Assembly (NCBI GenBank): GCA_002392275.1 | Contig: DGGQ01000218.1 | Location: 1-8,990, forward strand | Source: Treponema sp. UBA3870 | Lineage (GTDB): Bacteria; Spirochaetota; Spirochaetia; Treponematales; Treponemataceae | Length of the DNA: 8,990 bases | Direction of reading: 5' to 3' | In this document: one piece after another, positions 6,237-8,990 of the stretch | How the letters are laid out: every line of letters begins with the position of its first letter | Numbering within the stretch: position 1 is the first letter of the stretch | Position numbers and translations under genes: made by a program | The notes under the pieces: model-generated | The model's input: only the letters and a program-made list of their open reading frames with translations | What the model was told of the DNA's origin: nothing | The model's database searches: none

Positions 6237-8990
6237 GTGAAAAGATCATCAAAGAAGTATAGAAATCAGAAGAAGAAGGATCAGAAAAAGAAACTCCTCG
6301 CCACTGGAATGATGGTCTGCCTTGGAACCTTCCCTGTTTGGAGCAACGACAATGTTCTTTTGACCATAATCCCGGGCATGTCCAAGGCTTTCGGCTCAAA
6401 TCTTGGAATTGATTACGACTATGGTGTTGGAGCGAAACTTACATACAGAAAAGGCGACAACCTTGACTTCTTCCTTGAGGCGGACTACAAGAGACTTTCG
6501 CTCCCGAACGTGAGTCCAATCGACCTGGTGAATGTGAACGCGGGTGCGGGCTACCATTTTAATTTCAACGAACGCTTTGGTCTAAACGTCAGTGCGCAGG
6601 CTGGTGCATACATGGGTTCAAAATCCGGTGGAATGGTGACAGGTCCATCGGGTGGAATCAGTGTGTCGTTTACATACAGGATAAATCCGGTCGTGTCGGT
6701 TGAGGCTGGCGCGAACGTGGGCCATTATGCTGCGACACCTACTCCACTTATGACCGAAGTTGGTGGAACGGCTGCGGTTACGTTGAATCTGACTGAGGCG
6801 ATGACAAATGTTTCGCGGATCAAGATGGAGACCAACGAAATGCTCCCCGTCTTCCCGGTTCTTTATTCGTGGTACAAGAACAATGCCTTTGCGACTGTTG
6901 GAATCACGAATCAGGAGGATGCCGCAATTGAGGATGTGACTGTCTCGTTCTATCAGAGCCAGTATATGAACCAGCCGAACGTCTGCAAAAAGATTCCAAA
7001 GCTTGGAAAGGGTGAAACAATTGATGCCGAGCTGACGGCCTTCTTCAACGAGCGTATGCTTGACTTGACGGAAAAGACTGACACTGAGGCTACAGTTATA
7101 ATAGAATATTCCTACCTGGGACGCAAAAAGAAAAAAGAAATCGGAATGGTGGTTCCGGTTTATGGGCGCAACTCCATGAGCTGGGACGACGACCGAAGAG
7201 CCGCTGTTTTTGTTTCCTCAAAGGACCCAGCCGCGCTTTGGTTTTCAAAATACATCAGTTCAATAGTCCGTGACAATGCCCGCCCGGAGAGTCTTGGCAA
7301 CAACTATCCCGGTGTCTCCCAGAACATCCAGTATGCTATGGGTATTTTTGAGACGCTGGACCAGTTTGGACTCAATTATGTAATCGACCCGTCGTCTGCG
7401 TATTCGGACAACATTGGCGGTGCTTCAATAGACTTTCTCCAGTTCCCCTACCAGACTTTGACATACCGTGGTGGAGACTGCGATGACATTTCGATTTTGG
7501 TCTGCTCGCTTTTTGAGGCGGTTGGAATCAAGACCGGGTTCATCACAATTCCGGGGCATATCTTTATTGCGTTCGATTCGGGTATGACCATGCAGGAAGC
7601 CGGACAGTCCATGATGAATACATCCAACCTTTTTGACATGAAGGGCGATGGAGAGGCATGGATTCCGCTGGAGATTACCCTTACCGATGAAGGATTCAGC
7701 CGCGCATGGAAGGTTGGAGCCAGGGAATGGAGTACCACAGCCGAGGGCGACAGAATGTTCTACGCCATGGAGGACTGTTGGAAACTTTACGACCCGGTTA
7801 GCGTTCCGGGTGCGACAGCCAATTTTACTCTGCCGGATAAAAATGTGGTGACACGTCTTTTCCAGCACAGCATGGACAACTGGATTGCAAAGGAGATTTC
7901 ACCAATCGTGGCGCAGTACAACGCAAGACTTGCCATGAACGACACGGTGGAGCTTCGCAACGAGCTTGGAATTCTGTACGGCCAGTACGGTCTTTTTGTT
8001 GAGGCGGATGACCAGTTCAAGCGTGCAAGACGAAAGGGCTATGTTCCGTCGCTTTTGAACACAGCGAACATCTATTTTGCCCGAAAGCAGTTCCAGATTG
8101 CCCTTGAATGGTACAGGCAGGTTCTGGAGAAGGAGCCAGAGAACAATCTTGCAATCCTGGGTGTGGCGCGTTGTCAATATGAGCTTGAAAATTTCGACGA
8201 GTGCGATTTGGCATATGACTGGCTTCGGAACAAAAATCCGGAGCTTGCCAATGAATACAGGTATCTTGGTGCGTTCGAGCAGACTACTGGAAGGAGTTAT
8301 TCACTTGCGGACAGACTTACCCTTACAAAATGGGACCGCGGAGAATATTCGTCTGGAATTGTAAACGATGGTTCCTACGAGGAGATTGCGGAGGCGAACA
8401 GTCGTGAGGATGAAAATGGTTTTGTGACTTCCGATGCGACATCCTCAACACTTGTTGATTCAGAGACGGAGCAGCTTTTTACTCAGATAGCAGATATGAC
8501 CAATCCCGATTCGGCCCTGCGTCCTGATGCTGCAATCGTTGACACAAAGACCTATGACCGTGTGCCGACTGACAGATATGCGTCCCTTGATGATCCTGCG
8601 ACTCTGGTTCAGGAACTGCCCGGACTTATTGCACAGCTTCGTCTGCCAGAAACAAAATTTGATAACACCGATCCGGTTATGATTAGCGACTACCAGTTGA
8701 TTGCATCCACAAACACTGGCGGAAAACCTGTCACGGATACATCGTCAAGTATAATTGTTGAGGAAAGACCGTCCACCGCACAGACAACTACCACGCCAAA
8801 GACTGATTCCGTGCCTCATGTTGCCGAGACCAAGACTGAAACACTGCCGTTTGTGATAACTACAGTCCCGGAGACCAAGCCGGAAGAAAAGCCATCCGTG
8901 GACACGAACAAACTTGGAAGAAAAGAAGTTGTTGCCGTAGTGCCAAAGACCACCGAAACACCGATTGTCGAGCAGAAACCGTCGTCAACA
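6237..8990 (+). CDS. Exported barrel / Ig-like / transglutaminase-like / TPR protein with intact Cys-His (3' end beyond window)
   Basis: 918 codons are open to the right edge with no stop, so the gene is 3'-partial. The GTG start follows the upstream stop by 2 bases. The signal peptide has an unusually long basic n-region (1-19), then a hydrophobic core, and is cut near VWS before N37. A putative outer-membrane beta-barrel covers 39-187 and an Ig-like domain about 202-312. The transglutaminase-like domain (about 313-500) has PYQT (404-407), GGDCDD with C415, PGHIF with H441 and WIPLE with E479 as the likely third residue. TPR-like repeats lie at about 571-680. After about 690 comes an acidic, low-complexity region turning into a Thr/Pro/Glu/Lys-rich tail (about 845-918). 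Enzymes of this superfamily use the Cys-His pair for acyl transfer or peptide hydrolysis. Which of these it does, and on what substrate, cannot be read from sequence. It is the paralogue and probable active partner of the preceding gene. The tail may lead to another domain outside the window. Confidence 0.9.
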   Translation, partial: MKRSSKKYRNQKKKDQKKKLLATGMMVCLGTFPVWSNDNVLLTIIPGMSKAFGSNLGIDYDYGVGAKLTYRKGDNLDFFLEADYKRLSLPNVSPIDLVNVNAGAGYHFNFNERFGLNVSAQAGAYMGSKSGGMVTGPSGGISVSFTYRINPVVSVEAGANVGHYAATPTPLMTEVGGTAAVTLNLTEAMTNVSRIKMETNEMLPVFPVLYSWYKNNAFATVGITNQEDAAIEDVTVSFYQSQYMNQPNVCKKIPKLGKGETIDAELTAFFNERMLDLTEKTDTEATVIIEYSYLGRKKKKEIGMVVPVYGRNSMSWDDDRRAAVFVSSKDPAALWFSKYISSIVRDNARPESLGNNYPGVSQNIQYAMGIFETLDQFGLNYVIDPSSAYSDNIGGASIDFLQFPYQTLTYRGGDCDDISILVCSLFEAVGIKTGFITIPGHIFIAFDSGMTMQEAGQSMMNTSNLFDMKGDGEAWIPLEITLTDEGFSRAWKVGAREWSTTAEGDRMFYAMEDCWKLYDPVSVPGATANFTLPDKNVVTRLFQHSMDNWIAKEISPIVAQYNARLAMNDTVELRNELGILYGQYGLFVEADDQFKRARRKGYVPSLLNTANIYFARKQFQIALEWYRQVLEKEPENNLAILGVARCQYELENFDECDLAYDWLRNKNPELANEYRYLGAFEQTTGRSYSLADRLTLTKWDRGEYSSGIVNDGSYEEIAEANSREDENGFVTSDATSSTLVDSETEQLFTQIADMTNPDSALRPDAAIVDTKTYDRVPTDRYASLDDPATLVQELPGLIAQLRLPETKFDNTDPVMISDYQLIASTNTGGKPVTDTSSSIIVEERPSTAQTTTTPKTDSVPHVAETKTETLPFVITTVPETKPEEKPSVDTNKLGRKEVVAVVPKTTETPIVEQKPSST

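Noticed and set aside
7425..7868. Minus-strand open frames of 96-147 residues opposite the transglutaminase-like domain
   Set aside because: They are antisense to the conserved GGDCDD and PGHIF region of the long plus-strand gene and have no domain character.

Overview
The window looks like part of a spirochaete chromosome, most likely a commensal or host-associated Treponema-like organism. This rests on three things: a 7TM chemoreceptor of a type common in spirochaetes, several exported proteins with outer-membrane beta-barrel-like domains, and a mid-range GC content judged by eye. The assignment is an inference from gene style; no marker gene is present. I see no tRNA, rRNA, CRISPR array, insertion sequence or phage gene.

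Layout. (1) 1-1766, plus strand: a seven-transmembrane methyl-accepting chemotaxis protein, reading frame open at the left edge. (2) 1814-3961, minus strand: an exported class 3 lipase-like protein with an intact Ser-Asp-His set and a C-terminal beta-rich, barrel-like region. It converges on the chemoreceptor gene with only 47 bases between the stop codons. (3) 3962-4254: a divergent intergenic region with candidate promoters for both sides and four consecutive inverted repeats. (4) 4255-6234, plus strand: an exported protein made of a putative outer-membrane beta-barrel, an Ig-like domain, a transglutaminase-like domain and TPRs, in which all three expected catalytic positions are substituted. 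(5) 6237 to beyond the right edge, plus strand: a paralogue of gene 4 with the same architecture but with Cys and His in place, plus a long Thr/Pro/Glu/Lys-rich tail. It was read by hand, since its frame never stops inside the window.

The main result is the tandem pair. Two paralogous barrel/Ig/transglutaminase-like/TPR proteins are separated by 2 bases, with the second gene's Shine-Dalgarno inside the first gene's last codons. The first looks like a pseudoenzyme (Cys to Val, His to Asp, Glu to Ser) and the second like the active enzyme. If the barrels have an even strand number, both catalytic-type domains would face the periplasm, with the TPRs available for protein binding. A reasonable hypothesis is an outer-membrane-anchored enzyme and its inactive partner or scaffold, acting on a periplasmic protein or peptidoglycan substrate. 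The divergent lipase with its own barrel-like end suggests, but does not prove, that this is a cell-envelope locus.
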